Shown piece by piece: positions 24,817-31,130 of a DNA stretch of 39,249 bases. The translations under genes and the position numbers were made by a program. Source of the stretch: a virus; IMG/VR virus record IMGVR_UViG_3300025107_000159, positions 1 to 39,249 of that record, one strand, 5' to 3'. Within the stretch, counting starts at the first letter, position 1, and each line of letters opens with the position of its first letter. A model generated the notes under the pieces. It saw only the letters and a program-made list of their open reading frames with translations. It made no database searches and was not told the origin of the DNA.

Positions 24817-25185
24817 ATGACCATGAAAATATATGAAACACGCCGGGCGATACTGAAACAGCTCATTAACGAAAAGTTTGAGGCATCTCAAACGAAATTC
24901 GCCGCCAAAGTAGATAAACAGCCCGACTACATTTCGCGTTGCCTATCCGGGAAAAAGAATATAGGGGAGGAAATCGCGCGTGAGTTTGAGGAAAAAACAG
25001 CGCTACCCGAGGGTTTCTTAGATGGTCGCGCAAACACACCGGTGCTTACCCCAGAAGAAGCAGAGTGGCTTGCCCTGCGCAGGAACTTAACCACAGAGCT
25101 AAGGGCTGTAGTATTCAAGATGGGGAATTCGCTTATTGAACCAGAAGGCAACGGCGGTGACGCGCCCAAAGCCGCCGCCAAATAA
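24817..25185 (+). CDS. CI-like repressor lacking a peptidase domain
   Basis: A 122-residue protein with an N-terminal helix-turn-helix (QTKFAAKVDKQPDYISRCLSGKKNIGEEIAREFEE, about 25-60) and ALPEGFLDG after it, as in CI-type repressors. It has no LexA/S24 peptidase: after residue 75 only a short helical dimerisation-like region and a Gly/Ala tail remain. It is divergent from the Cro-like gene. The start at 24817 follows AAAGGATAAT; an ATG two codons later is also possible. How induction occurs without self-cleavage is unknown. Confidence 0.78.
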   Translation: MTMKIYETRRAILKQLINEKFEASQTKFAAKVDKQPDYISRCLSGKKNIGEEIAREFEEKTALPEGFLDGRANTPVLTPEEAEWLALRRNLTTELRAVVFKMGNSLIEPEGNGGDAPKAAAK

Positions 25186-25234
25186 CGTGATCCAGTTGCA
25201 AATACAGACGGAGTTTAAATTTTAGGACTGAAAT

Positions 25235-25657
25235 ATGAAAACGCTAGCCATTCTGGCCGACATAATGGGTTTGTTCTTTGTCGCATATCTATTAAGTACC
25301 GTAGACCACCTAAACATCAGGCCGACCGAGGTATTTATATTATTAGCTTTGATTTTAGCGCCAATAATTAACCTACGCGCCCTCACCATGAAGCCCAACA
25401 CACCCGACGGATCGAAACCGCTATCGAAAAGTATCTGGAGTAGAACCCTCGCTCGCGTCGCTACTAAACGGCAAAAACAGGCGTTGTTGTCCGCCGTTTT
25501 TATACTGCCCGTCGCGCTGTATATGCACGACACTGAATACGTCGGGCACACATCACCCACTACCGTGGTCGCTATTATGTTTTTCGTCTTCGCAGTAGTT
25601 TCCGCATTTACACCGCTAATCGAATGGGCAAGCGATTCACACAACGCCAATAACTAA
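25235..25657 (+). CDS. Integral membrane protein, function unknown
   Basis: A 140-residue protein with about four hydrophobic helices (about residues 4-22, 30-48, 83-100 and 110-130) and a basic cytoplasmic loop between the second and third (SKSIWSRTLARVATKRQK). It lies downstream of the repressor in the same direction, so it may be expressed in the lysogen and could act in superinfection exclusion; that is inference from position. It has no recognised holin features. A long ORF on the opposite strand is a shadow. Confidence 0.6.
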   Translation: MKTLAILADIMGLFFVAYLLSTVDHLNIRPTEVFILLALILAPIINLRALTMKPNTPDGSKPLSKSIWSRTLARVATKRQKQALLSAVFILPVALYMHDTEYVGHTSPTTVVAIMFFVFAVVSAFTPLIEWASDSHNANN

Positions 25658-25673
25658 TTGATTTTACTAATTA

Positions 25674-25976
25674 ATGCTAGACTTCCTGAAATCAGTCTTT
25701 GGCTTTATCCCCCACCTCTTTACCGTTTACGCTATCAACGCCGAAAACAAGGCGCTTAAAAAAGAGATAGATCTGCTCGAGAGCCAAAAGGAAAAGTGCG
25801 AGCAGGAACACGCCGACTATAAGCGCCAGCAAAGCGAGGCCTATGATGTCCTCAAGCGTGAAAACGAAGTGCTGCGCGAAAAACGTATACATAAAATACC
25901 CTCCGAAAATGAACGTGAAACATCACGCCTTAAAGTTTTGAACTACGATCCGTTTGAGCGTATCAACGCCAGGTGA
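25674..25976 (+). CDS. Coiled-coil protein with hydrophobic N-terminus
   Basis: A 100-residue protein with a hydrophobic start (MLDFLKSVFGFIPHLFTVYA, possible membrane anchor) and a coiled coil at about 22-75 (NAENKALKKEIDLLESQKEK, ending at KRENEVLREKR). It lies 16 bp after the membrane protein and overlaps nothing else. The two could form a membrane-linked pair. The function is unknown. Confidence 0.6.
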   Translation: MLDFLKSVFGFIPHLFTVYAINAENKALKKEIDLLESQKEKCEQEHADYKRQQSEAYDVLKRENEVLREKRIHKIPSENERETSRLKVLNYDPFERINAR

Positions 25977-25981
25977 AATAA

Positions 25982-26236
25982 ATGAATAACGCAAACGATC
26001 TATTAGAACTTGAAATCGCCTTCCAGGCTTTCGCACAAATAACCATCGACCTGTTAATTGAAACAAAAGTTACGACGCCAGACGCTTGGTCTTCTCAGTT
26101 GCTAAAAGTAGCTGCAATTCTGCGAGAGAACGAATCCGTCCAGGCGGCGAACCAGCTAGAGCGCCTTGCTGTTTTTGCTGAGCAGCGCGCATCTGATCAA
26201 GCACTGCGTGATCTACCCAATACAGCATCCCATTGA
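25982..26236 (+). CDS. Small helical protein, function unknown
   Basis: An 84-residue protein, mainly amphipathic helices (ELEIAFQAFAQITIDLLIE, SSQLLKVAAILRENESVQAA). It starts 5 bp after the preceding stop with a weak AGGTGA site. Its last third lies antisense to the portal-like ORF, so either the end of this gene or the end of that ORF may not be genuine. Confidence 0.5.
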   Translation: MNNANDLLELEIAFQAFAQITIDLLIETKVTTPDAWSSQLLKVAAILRENESVQAANQLERLAVFAEQRASDQALRDLPNTASH

Positions 26237-26411
26237 CCGATACCCAGCATCGCGGGCGGGTAGATTGACGCGCACGTACTAAGCGCTGCGCTAAAACCGC
26301 TTCAATTACCGCCCTACCAACCACTAGCACCGGATCGACGCCCAACATATCGGAATACAGCGCCGCCCACTTTTCTGAATCAAATTCATCTAGCACTTCT
26401 GGCTTACCCAT
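26070..26411 (-). CDS. ORF derived from a portal protein C-terminus
   Basis: The first 25 residues after MG (KPEVLDEFDSEKWAALYSDM and the next five) match the portal segment KPDVLDKFDSDKWADMYSDM at about 20 of 25 positions. The following helix and an AQQKQQGAL stretch also recall the portal tail, with a foreign-looking insert between them. The DNA is clearly diverged from the portal gene of this phage, so it is probably from a relative. A perfect AGGAGG lies five bases before the ATG (26417-26422), which suggests expression rather than simple debris. The total is 113 residues; the part overlapping the plus-strand gene is less certain. Confidence 0.5.
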   Translation of the reverse strand: MGKPEVLDEFDSEKWAALYSDMLGVDPVLVVGRAVIEAVLAQRLVRARQSTRPRCWVSVNGMLYWVDHAVLDQMRAAQQKQQGALAGSPPGRIRSLAELQLLLATEKTKRLAS

Positions 26412-26427
26412 AACACCCTCCTAAATT

Positions 26428-26452
26428 GAAACCCGCCCAGTGCGGTTTTTTT
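26428..26452 (+). terminator. Probable terminator of the repressor operon
   Basis: AAACCCGC, loop CCAGT, GCGG and then seven T on the plus strand; the stem has one bulged C. It stands just upstream of the rightward early promoter and would isolate the immunity operon from the early operon. Confidence 0.55.
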
Positions 26453-26480
26453 GCATTCTACCTCACCGCGTTAAAAATAA

Positions 26481-26494
26481 TTACCTGTAGGTAT
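26481..26494. promoter_or_regulatory. Operator copy 3
   Basis: TTACC-TGTA-GGTAT, one arm position off from perfect symmetry. Its last base is the first base of the -35 box of the rightward promoter. Confidence 0.7.
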
Positions 26495-26522
26495 TGACGA
26501 TACAATTACCCTAAGGTAATAT
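26494..26522 (+). promoter_or_regulatory. Rightward early promoter
   Basis: TTGACG, 17 bp, TAATAT on the plus strand, a near-consensus sigma-70 promoter 38 bp before the first gene of the right arm. Operators overlap the -35 box and the spacer/-10. No other strong promoter was noticed before the retroelement, so this one probably feeds the small proteins, two DGR targets and the replication genes. Confidence 0.8.
26506..26519. promoter_or_regulatory. Operator copy 4
   Basis: TTACC-CTAA-GGTAA, perfect, extended by A/T on both sides (26505-26520). It covers the spacer and part of the -10 box of the rightward promoter, as copy 1 does for the leftward one. Confidence 0.78.
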
Positions 26523-26559
26523 CAATTCCGTAGCAAAACAATCTATCAGGAGATCAAAA

Positions 26560-26913
26560 ATGCAAACCGCTGAAAAGCAGATCGTCGATCTGCTCACCCA
26601 AGTGCTAAAGGTCGCGCAAACGCTGGTCAAACAGCGCGATACCACCCAAACCGCAGCGCCAGTACCCAAACGTTCAAGGCGCGTCTCTGCGCTTGGCGTT
26701 GGCATCTTCCCGATGCAATCGAAATACAACCCGTATCGCGCGTTTCAGTGGGACAAGGAGTTACACAAGAACATCCTGCTCGGCGGCTTCCCGTCTATCG
26801 CCAAAGCAAAACAAGCCCAGAAAGACTACCTCGCGGGCCGCCCGATCGCCAGCGGCACAAAAGCTGCAAAAGTAGCCTACGCCAAACCGACACTCGTTAA
26901 GAAGGCGGCCTGA
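26560..26913 (+). CDS. Basic DNA-binding-like protein, possible AP2-type domain
   Basis: A 117-residue protein and first gene after the rightward early promoter. An N-terminal helix (about 1-25) is followed by a basic linker (VPKRSRRVSAL) and a segment SKYNPYRAFQWDKELHKNILLGGFPSIAKAKQAQKDYLAG. The YRAFxW...LGGF...A..A pattern is like phage AP2 DNA-binding domains. The C-terminus is Lys/Ala-rich. A strong AGGAGA site precedes the ATG. The assignment rests on pattern only. Confidence 0.6.
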   Translation: MQTAEKQIVDLLTQVLKVAQTLVKQRDTTQTAAPVPKRSRRVSALGVGIFPMQSKYNPYRAFQWDKELHKNILLGGFPSIAKAKQAQKDYLAGRPIASGTKAAKVAYAKPTLVKKAA

Positions 26914-26915
26914 CC

Positions 26916-27293
26916 ATGTACCTGCCGTCCCTTAACGATGAAGAACTGCTGCGTTACGCAGAATCTACCCAGAACGCAATCACGTCCACCAATCTTGAAA
27001 CCGAGTTGATCAAGCGCTTTGCTGACCTACTTGAAAACCAAGACGATGCACGCTTGGCACCACTGGACGAGATCGATGCAACTGTCGAAGACGTCCAAGC
27101 ATTAACCGGCGCACTGATCGAGAGCTGCACAGCCAGCGCAAAAATGCTGACCGCAATCAACGACGCAGGTATTGATGATCTCGAAGATCTGAAAACCGCA
27201 CTAGAAACCGCACGCAAGTTCACTGACTACATCGATGAAAACGCCGGTGCAGTCGCCTTGCTTCACGAATTAATCATCTCAACCACCCGCTAG
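26916..27293 (+). CDS. Acidic helical protein, function unknown
   Basis: A 125-residue acidic protein made of helices (NDEELLRYAESTQNAITS, ETELIKRFADLLENQDDA, ALETARKFTDYIDENAG). It starts 2 bp after the previous stop and ends 7 bp before the first DGR target gene. I do not recognise a family; similar short helical proteins precede DUF1566 genes in other prophages as I recall, but this is not certain. Confidence 0.55.
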   Translation: MYLPSLNDEELLRYAESTQNAITSTNLETELIKRFADLLENQDDARLAPLDEIDATVEDVQALTGALIESCTASAKMLTAINDAGIDDLEDLKTALETARKFTDYIDENAGAVALLHELIISTTR

Positions 27294-27300
27294 GACAATC

Positions 27301-27714
27301 ATGAAAACCACGATAGAACTGCACGGCATCACGATCGAGTCTGCCGACGTGAACGCGACACAAACAACCCCTGCCCCGATAGCTGCCCAGGAAGAAATCT
27401 ACATCGGCGCAATCATCAACGCTAAAGGCGAAGGTCATCACGTCTTTCTGCTACCCGGCGATCACGAAGCCAACTGGGTGGATTCACTCGAGTGGTCGAA
27501 ATCAATCGGCGGTGACCTGCCGACACGTGTTGAGCAAGCACTTCTCTTCGCAGACTTCAAGAATGAATTCGAGGAACGCGCTTACTGGTCAAACGAGCAG
27601 CACGCAGCTTATTCAGGTTGTGCCTGGTATCAGGACTTCAACTACGGCTATCAGGACCTCAACCGCAAGGACGGCAAGTTGCGCGCCCGCTCAGTCCGCA
27701 GATCGAAATTTTAA
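27301..27714 (+). CDS. DGR variable protein 1 (DUF1566/Lcl-type)
   Basis: A 137-residue protein without a signal peptide. The N-terminal 30 residues (MKTTIELHGITIESADVNAT) are its own. From about 33 on it has the common target body: EEIYIGAIIN, GHHVFLLPGD, SIGGDLPTRVEQALLF, then YWSNEQHAA, WYQDFNYGYQ and a final LRARSVRRS. The E-ALL...YWS...RxVR pattern is that of DUF1566/Lcl_C domains, a C-type-lectin-like fold used by many DGR targets. The last third carries VR1 with 13 substitutions relative to the template, all at template adenines. The product probably displays a diversified binding surface; its ligand is unknown. Confidence 0.85.
   Translation: MKTTIELHGITIESADVNATQTTPAPIAAQEEIYIGAIINAKGEGHHVFLLPGDHEANWVDSLEWSKSIGGDLPTRVEQALLFADFKNEFEERAYWSNEQHAAYSGCAWYQDFNYGYQDLNRKDGKLRARSVRRSKF
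27599..27704 (+). repeat. DGR variable repeat VR1
   Basis: 106 bp aligned without gaps to the TR. Differences lie at TR positions 36762, 36769, 36772, 36786, 36795, 36801, 36807, 36810, 36811, 36817, 36822, 36825 and 36826, each an adenine in the TR. The 3' stretch AAGTTGCGCGCCCGCTCAGT is identical, then one C replaces TR A36851. Confidence 0.95.
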
Positions 27715-27743
27715 AAATCAAACAACCAAAGGAGAAAAGCACC

Positions 27744-28106
27744 ATGAATAACCCAGAACTAAACGAAGGTGAAATCTACGCGGGCATCCTGCTGGGCAAG
27801 GATGGCGAGCAGGATCAACACATTTTCTTGCTCCCACTACGGGCAGACGATGCCGTGACGTTCAAGCAGGCGCAGGAATTCGCTAAGGCAACTGGTGGTG
27901 ATCTGCCAACCCGTCGCGAACAGGCACTGCTCTTTGCGAACTTGCCTGAGCAGTTCGAAGAGACCTGGTACTGGTCTGGCGAAGAGCACGCAGCTAGTTC
28001 AGGTTTTGCCTGGTATCAGGACTTCAGCTACGGCAATCAGGACTACGACCGCAAGAACGACGAGTTGCGCGCCCGCTCAGTCCGCAGATCGAAAATTTCC
28101 GCTTAA
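27744..28106 (+). CDS. DGR variable protein 2 (DUF1566/Lcl-type)
   Basis: A 120-residue protein. I choose the ATG at 27744 because AAAGGAG precedes it and the same leader and start occur before variable protein 3; a longer frame upstream overlaps VR1 and is not credible. The body is LNEGEIYAGILL, HIFLLPL, ATGGDLPTRREQALLF, ETWYWSGEEHAA, WYQDFSYGNQ and LRARSVRRSKI. VR2 covers the C-terminal third with 12 adenine substitutions. Its first 20 codons and the 50 bp before VR2 are almost identical to variable protein 3, while the middle differs. Confidence 0.87.
   Translation: MNNPELNEGEIYAGILLGKDGEQDQHIFLLPLRADDAVTFKQAQEFAKATGGDLPTRREQALLFANLPEQFEETWYWSGEEHAASSGFAWYQDFSYGNQDYDRKNDELRARSVRRSKISA
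27985..28090 (+). repeat. DGR variable repeat VR2
   Basis: 106 bp aligned without gaps to the TR. Differences lie at TR positions 36763, 36769, 36772, 36786, 36793, 36795, 36807, 36810, 36813, 36817, 36825 and 36828, all TR adenines. The conserved 3' end has the same A-to-C difference at 36851 as VR1 and VR3. Confidence 0.95.
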
Positions 28107-28133
28107 CTCATTCAAACTAAAAGGAGCCTCACT

Positions 28134-28514
28134 ATGTCACTCGAAGCAGCAATTCAGGAAAACACCAACGCACTCCGCGAACTGATCAGCCATATCTCAG
28201 GATTGAAAGCCGCGAACGACGTATCGACAACAAAACCGCATCTTGCTGTTGTCGAAAAACCGGCCACTAGCAAAACCGAAACGAAGGTTGAAAAGGTTGC
28301 CGAAAAAGCTGCTGAACAGGCGCCAGCAAAAACCCTGACGTTTGATGATGTGCGCATCCCGTTCGTTGCGATGGCGACTAAGAAAGGCAACGCCGCCGTT
28401 ATCGCTGTGCTGGCGCAGTTCGGTGTTGACGCAGCAGCTGGTGGCAAACTGTCCAATATCCCTAGCGAAAAGTGGTCTGACGTTCTGGCCGCTATCCAGA
28501 AAGCGAGCGCCTAA
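28134..28514 (+). CDS. Conserved early phage protein, function unknown
   Basis: A 126-residue protein with an N-terminal helix (LEAAIQENTNALRELISHIS), a Lys/Ala/Thr-rich linker (about 33-72) and a compact C-terminal domain (TFDDVRIPFVAMATKKGNAA, LAQFGVDAAAGGKLSNIPSE, KWSDVLAAI). The C-terminal pattern recurs in proteins next to single-strand annealing or ssDNA-binding genes of phages. It ends 2 bp before the DUF2800 gene, so a role in recombination is possible but not shown. Confidence 0.6.
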   Translation: MSLEAAIQENTNALRELISHISGLKAANDVSTTKPHLAVVEKPATSKTETKVEKVAEKAAEQAPAKTLTFDDVRIPFVAMATKKGNAAVIAVLAQFGVDAAAGGKLSNIPSEKWSDVLAAIQKASA

Positions 28515-28516
28515 TC

Positions 28517-29815
28517 ATGGCTCACGCGATTCTTTCGCCATCTGGTGAGCACCGTTGGGGCGCATGCCCTGGCGCGCCCGCAATGGAGATGGACAAGCCC
28601 AACACATCCAGCAAGTACGCGGATGAAGGTACAGCCGCCCACTTCTTGGCGTCTGAGTGCCTGACCTCTGGCGTCAATGCGCTGGCACATAAAAACCGGA
28701 AGATCTTTGTCGGAGAGGAGATCACCGGCTGGGGCAATAACATCGCCTTTTGTCTTAAAGAAAAAGGCTCTGACTTCGAGGTGGATGCTGACATGGTTCG
28801 CCACGTTCAGGTGTATCTGGACATCGTTCGCGACTATGCCAAAAGCGGACCGCTGCTGGTTGAACAGTCCCTACCGATTGACCATATCACCGGTGAAGCC
28901 GATGCCGAAGGGACTGGCGATGCCGTTGTACTTCCCGACGGCGAGATCATCGTCATCGATCTCAAGTACGGTCAAGGTCTGGAAGTCAGCGCCGAAGACA
29001 ACGGCCAGCTCAAGATGTACGCCCTGGGCGCGCTGAAGAAGTACGAAATGCTTGGGGACTACAAACGGGCGCGCCTCGTTATCGTTCAGCCTCGCATCAA
29101 CAGCCAGCCATCTGAGTGGGATATCTCGATCGACGATCTCGTTGTCTGGGGTGAAGAGACCAGCAAGCGGGCAAAAACGGCATTGATCGCACTTGAGTTT
29201 CGCAGCAACTGGATGGGGCGCGAGCTTCAGTATCTCGTCCCTGGTGAAAAGCAGTGCCACTTCTGTAAGGCGAAAGCAACTTGCCCGGCACTAGCCGCCA
29301 AGGTAGCGGAGACCGTCGGTGCGCAGTTCGAGGACATCACGCCCGAGCACATTAAAGAAGAAGTAACGGCAATGGCGAACGATGACGCAGGCCTGCTTGG
29401 CGCGATGATGAAATCGGTGGACCTGATCGAAGACTGGTGTACCGCGATCCGTGCGGAAGTTGAGCGTCGATTGCTAGCTGGCTCGCCGGTCGGTGGCTAC
29501 AAGCTGGTACAGGGCAAACGCGGCAATCGCGCCTGGACAGATGCAGAAGCTGCTGAGCAGATGCTCAAAGGTATGCGTCTGAAGACTGAACTGAAGCTCG
29601 AAGAAGATCCGATCTACACCTACAAGCTGGTATCACCGACTGTCATCGAGAAGCTGCTGAAAGAAGCCAGCCCGAAACGTTGGGCGCGTCTGCAACCTCT
29701 GATAGGCCAGTCCGAAGGCAAACCATCCGTCGCCGTTGAGTCTGACAAGCGTCCCGCCCTGGTGCGCGGTGCGGATCAGTTCGCCGACGTCATCGATGCG
29801 GAGGCTTTCGTATGA
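28517..29815 (+). CDS. DUF2800 nuclease (PD-(D/E)XK, Cas4-like)
   Basis: A 432-residue protein. It starts LSPSGEHRWGACPGAPAME with ADEGTAAH, the conserved opening of DUF2800 and RecB-like phage nucleases. GDAVVLPDGEIIVIDLKYGQG carries the D...D-x-K catalytic set (about residues 136-155). Cysteines in GACPG and in CHFCKAKATC (about 248-257) are spaced like a Cas4-type iron-sulfur cluster. The family is expected to act as an exonuclease in phage recombination with the ssDNA-binding protein encoded downstream. Confidence 0.85.
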   Translation: MAHAILSPSGEHRWGACPGAPAMEMDKPNTSSKYADEGTAAHFLASECLTSGVNALAHKNRKIFVGEEITGWGNNIAFCLKEKGSDFEVDADMVRHVQVYLDIVRDYAKSGPLLVEQSLPIDHITGEADAEGTGDAVVLPDGEIIVIDLKYGQGLEVSAEDNGQLKMYALGALKKYEMLGDYKRARLVIVQPRINSQPSEWDISIDDLVVWGEETSKRAKTALIALEFRSNWMGRELQYLVPGEKQCHFCKAKATCPALAAKVAETVGAQFEDITPEHIKEEVTAMANDDAGLLGAMMKSVDLIEDWCTAIRAEVERRLLAGSPVGGYKLVQGKRGNRAWTDAEAAEQMLKGMRLKTELKLEEDPIYTYKLVSPTVIEKLLKEASPKRWARLQPLIGQSEGKPSVAVESDKRPALVRGADQFADVIDAEAFV

Positions 29816-29952
29816 AAGTAATTATCTGCATAGCCCTATCGGTAGTACTCATACCGTTTACGTGCGCGGGGTTCGTCTATCGGCTGGCCGCTACCGCTCT
29901 GCGCGTTGGGATCGACCTCGCGGATGACTTGATGCACTGGACTGAGCGATGA
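29812..29952 (+). CDS. Small membrane protein, 46 aa
   Basis: ATGA overlap with the nuclease stop. The product begins MKVIICIALSVVLIPFTCAG, one membrane helix or signal-like segment, and continues with an amphipathic helix ending in DDLMHWTER. It overlaps the next small gene by ATGA. The function is unknown; tight coupling on both sides supports it as a real gene. Confidence 0.55.
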   Translation: MKVIICIALSVVLIPFTCAGFVYRLAATALRVGIDLADDLMHWTER

Positions 29953-30128
29953 CACCGGCGAAGAAGCACACCGGCCCGCCACTGGCTCGAATACTACCGC
30001 CTGAGGCTTGTACCTTGCTTCAGGCGGCGGCAAGAGAACCACCGGAGTCTAGGGCAAGAGCGATTGATGCCGCAATCGACAAAGTGAAGTTGAAATACCC
30101 GCAGTTTTTTAAATCAGAAAAGGAGTAA
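29949..30128 (+). CDS. Small helical protein, 59 aa
   Basis: It starts in the ATGA that ends the small membrane protein. The product has a Pro-rich N-terminus (KKHTGPPLARILPPEA) and two helices (TLLQAAAREPPESRARAIDA, AIDKVKLKYPQFF). Its last codons contain the AAGGAG of the DUF2815 gene. No family recognised. Confidence 0.55.
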   Translation: MTPAKKHTGPPLARILPPEACTLLQAAAREPPESRARAIDAAIDKVKLKYPQFFKSEKE

Positions 30129-30132
30129 CACC

Positions 30133-30675
30133 ATGCAATTGAACCACGTACGTTTGAGTTTCCCTGACATTTTCCACGCTGTCGAGTTTAAAACCGGCGA
30201 TGGCAAGCCACGCTTTAACGCCACCTTTCTGGTTGAGCCTGGTAGCGAGAACGATATCAAGATCCGCAATGAGATCAAGCGTTGCGCCTCTGAAGCCTAC
30301 GGTAAGAAGGCTGAAGCCTATCTCAAACAGTGGGAAGGCAATAGCCAGAAATTCGCGTACCTCGATGGCAACCTGAAGGAGTACGACGGCTACGAAGGAA
30401 TGATGTACCTGTCCTGCCACAGCAAGGTGCGCCCTGGTGTATTCGATACCGACAAGACCCCACTGGTTGAAGAAGACGGCCGCCCATACGCTGGTTGCTA
30501 CGTGGATGCGATTGTCGATATCTACGCACAAACCGGCGAGAACCCCGGCATCCGTGGCGCTTTCTCAGGTATCCGCTTCCGTGCAGACGGCGACGCATTC
30601 GGCGGCGGACGTTCAGCCAAGGCTGACGACTTCGCTGACATCACCGAAGGGGCAGAAGCAGAGTCATTCGTGTAA
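30133..30675 (+). CDS. DUF2815 single-stranded DNA-binding protein
   Basis: A 180-residue protein with an OB-fold-like beta pattern (NHVRLSFPDIFHAV, PRFNATFLVEPGS, GMMYLSCHSKVRPGVFD, CYVDAIVDIYAQ, RGAFSGIRFRADGDAFGGG) and an acidic C-terminal tail (ADITEGAEAESFV). DUF2815 proteins resemble T7 gp2.5 and bind ssDNA in phage replication modules; the acidic tail typically contacts partner proteins. It belongs with the DUF2800 nuclease and the family A polymerase. Confidence 0.85.
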   Translation: MQLNHVRLSFPDIFHAVEFKTGDGKPRFNATFLVEPGSENDIKIRNEIKRCASEAYGKKAEAYLKQWEGNSQKFAYLDGNLKEYDGYEGMMYLSCHSKVRPGVFDTDKTPLVEEDGRPYAGCYVDAIVDIYAQTGENPGIRGAFSGIRFRADGDAFGGGRSAKADDFADITEGAEAESFV

Positions 30676-30786
30676 GCCGACTCCCAATCGGCATTTGGTA
30701 GAGCGATCTACCCATCAACGTCTTACGGGTTTCCTGATAGTTCCCGCAGGAGGTTGGTGGATTAGCGTTCAAACAAGGAGATTCAC
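30676..30786 (+). other. Structured intergenic segment with three hairpins
   Basis: Three short inverted repeats follow in order: GCCGA/TCGGC with a 7-base loop (30676-30692), GGTAG/CTACC with a 6-base loop (30697-30712), and CGGG/CCCG with a 13-base loop (30726-30746). There is no T-run, so it is not a plain terminator, and it does not fold as a tRNA. It may be an mRNA processing or stability element. An AAGGAG near its end serves the next gene. Confidence 0.4.
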
Positions 30787-30951
30787 ATGTGCACACATAA
30801 CTGGACTACGACAGCGGTAGAAGGAAAAACCCGCGCTAAATGCGCTCGTTGCGGCATCGTCCGTACCTGGACGTTCGTACATAACTCGAAGTTTCACCCC
30901 GAGAAAGTACCTCACACAGTGCCTTACAAAATAGAAAGACCGGCAGCGTGA
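30787..30951 (+). CDS. Small zinc-ribbon-like protein, 54 aa
   Basis: The product starts MCTHNWTTTAVEGKTRAKCARCGIVR. The C-x-H and C-x-x-C pairs could hold one zinc ion. The rest is basic and Pro/His-rich. An AAGGAG site precedes the ATG and the stop overlaps the next gene. Phages often carry such small zinc proteins in replication operons; the function is unknown. Confidence 0.6.
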   Translation: MCTHNWTTTAVEGKTRAKCARCGIVRTWTFVHNSKFHPEKVPHTVPYKIERPAA

Positions 30952-31130
30952 ACTACTTCAGCGATAGCGACGATTCGCCCGACGACGATACCGACGAAGG
31001 CGTGACTTGTAGCCGCCGTGGCGCAACCGGCCTGAACTGGTTTAACACCGGCGTGCGCTGGGTACTGATCGGCGACAAAGGGCCGCACCAATGCCAGAAA
31101 ACAGCATCAGCTAATGATTTCAAGGATTAA
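30948..31130 (+). CDS. Small acidic protein, 60 aa
   Basis: It starts with GTG in a 4-bp overlap with the zinc-ribbon-like gene and stops at the base before the polymerase ATG. The N-terminus is very acidic (DSDDSPDDDTDEG) and the rest is basic and aromatic (CSRRGATGLNWFNTGVRWVL). No family recognised. Perfect packing supports it. Confidence 0.5.
   Translation: MNYFSDSDDSPDDDTDEGVTCSRRGATGLNWFNTGVRWVLIGDKGPHQCQKTASANDFKD

Noticed and set aside
25222-25650. 142-residue minus-strand ORF opposite the membrane protein
   Set aside because: It is antisense to a plus-strand ORF with clear membrane helices and lies in a plus-strand operon.
27618-27743. Upstream extension of variable protein 2 over VR1
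   Set aside because: It is VR1 read in another frame. The ATG at 27744 has a good binding site and the same start as variable protein 3.
26916-28106. CRISPR-like reading of the repeated VR sequences
   Set aside because: The repeats are long, coding, adenine-variable and few, and there are no spacers; they are DGR variable repeats.
30676-30760. tRNA-like stretch (GGTAGAGCG and stem-loops)
   Set aside because: Stems do not form a cloverleaf, there is no acceptor stem and no T-loop consensus.
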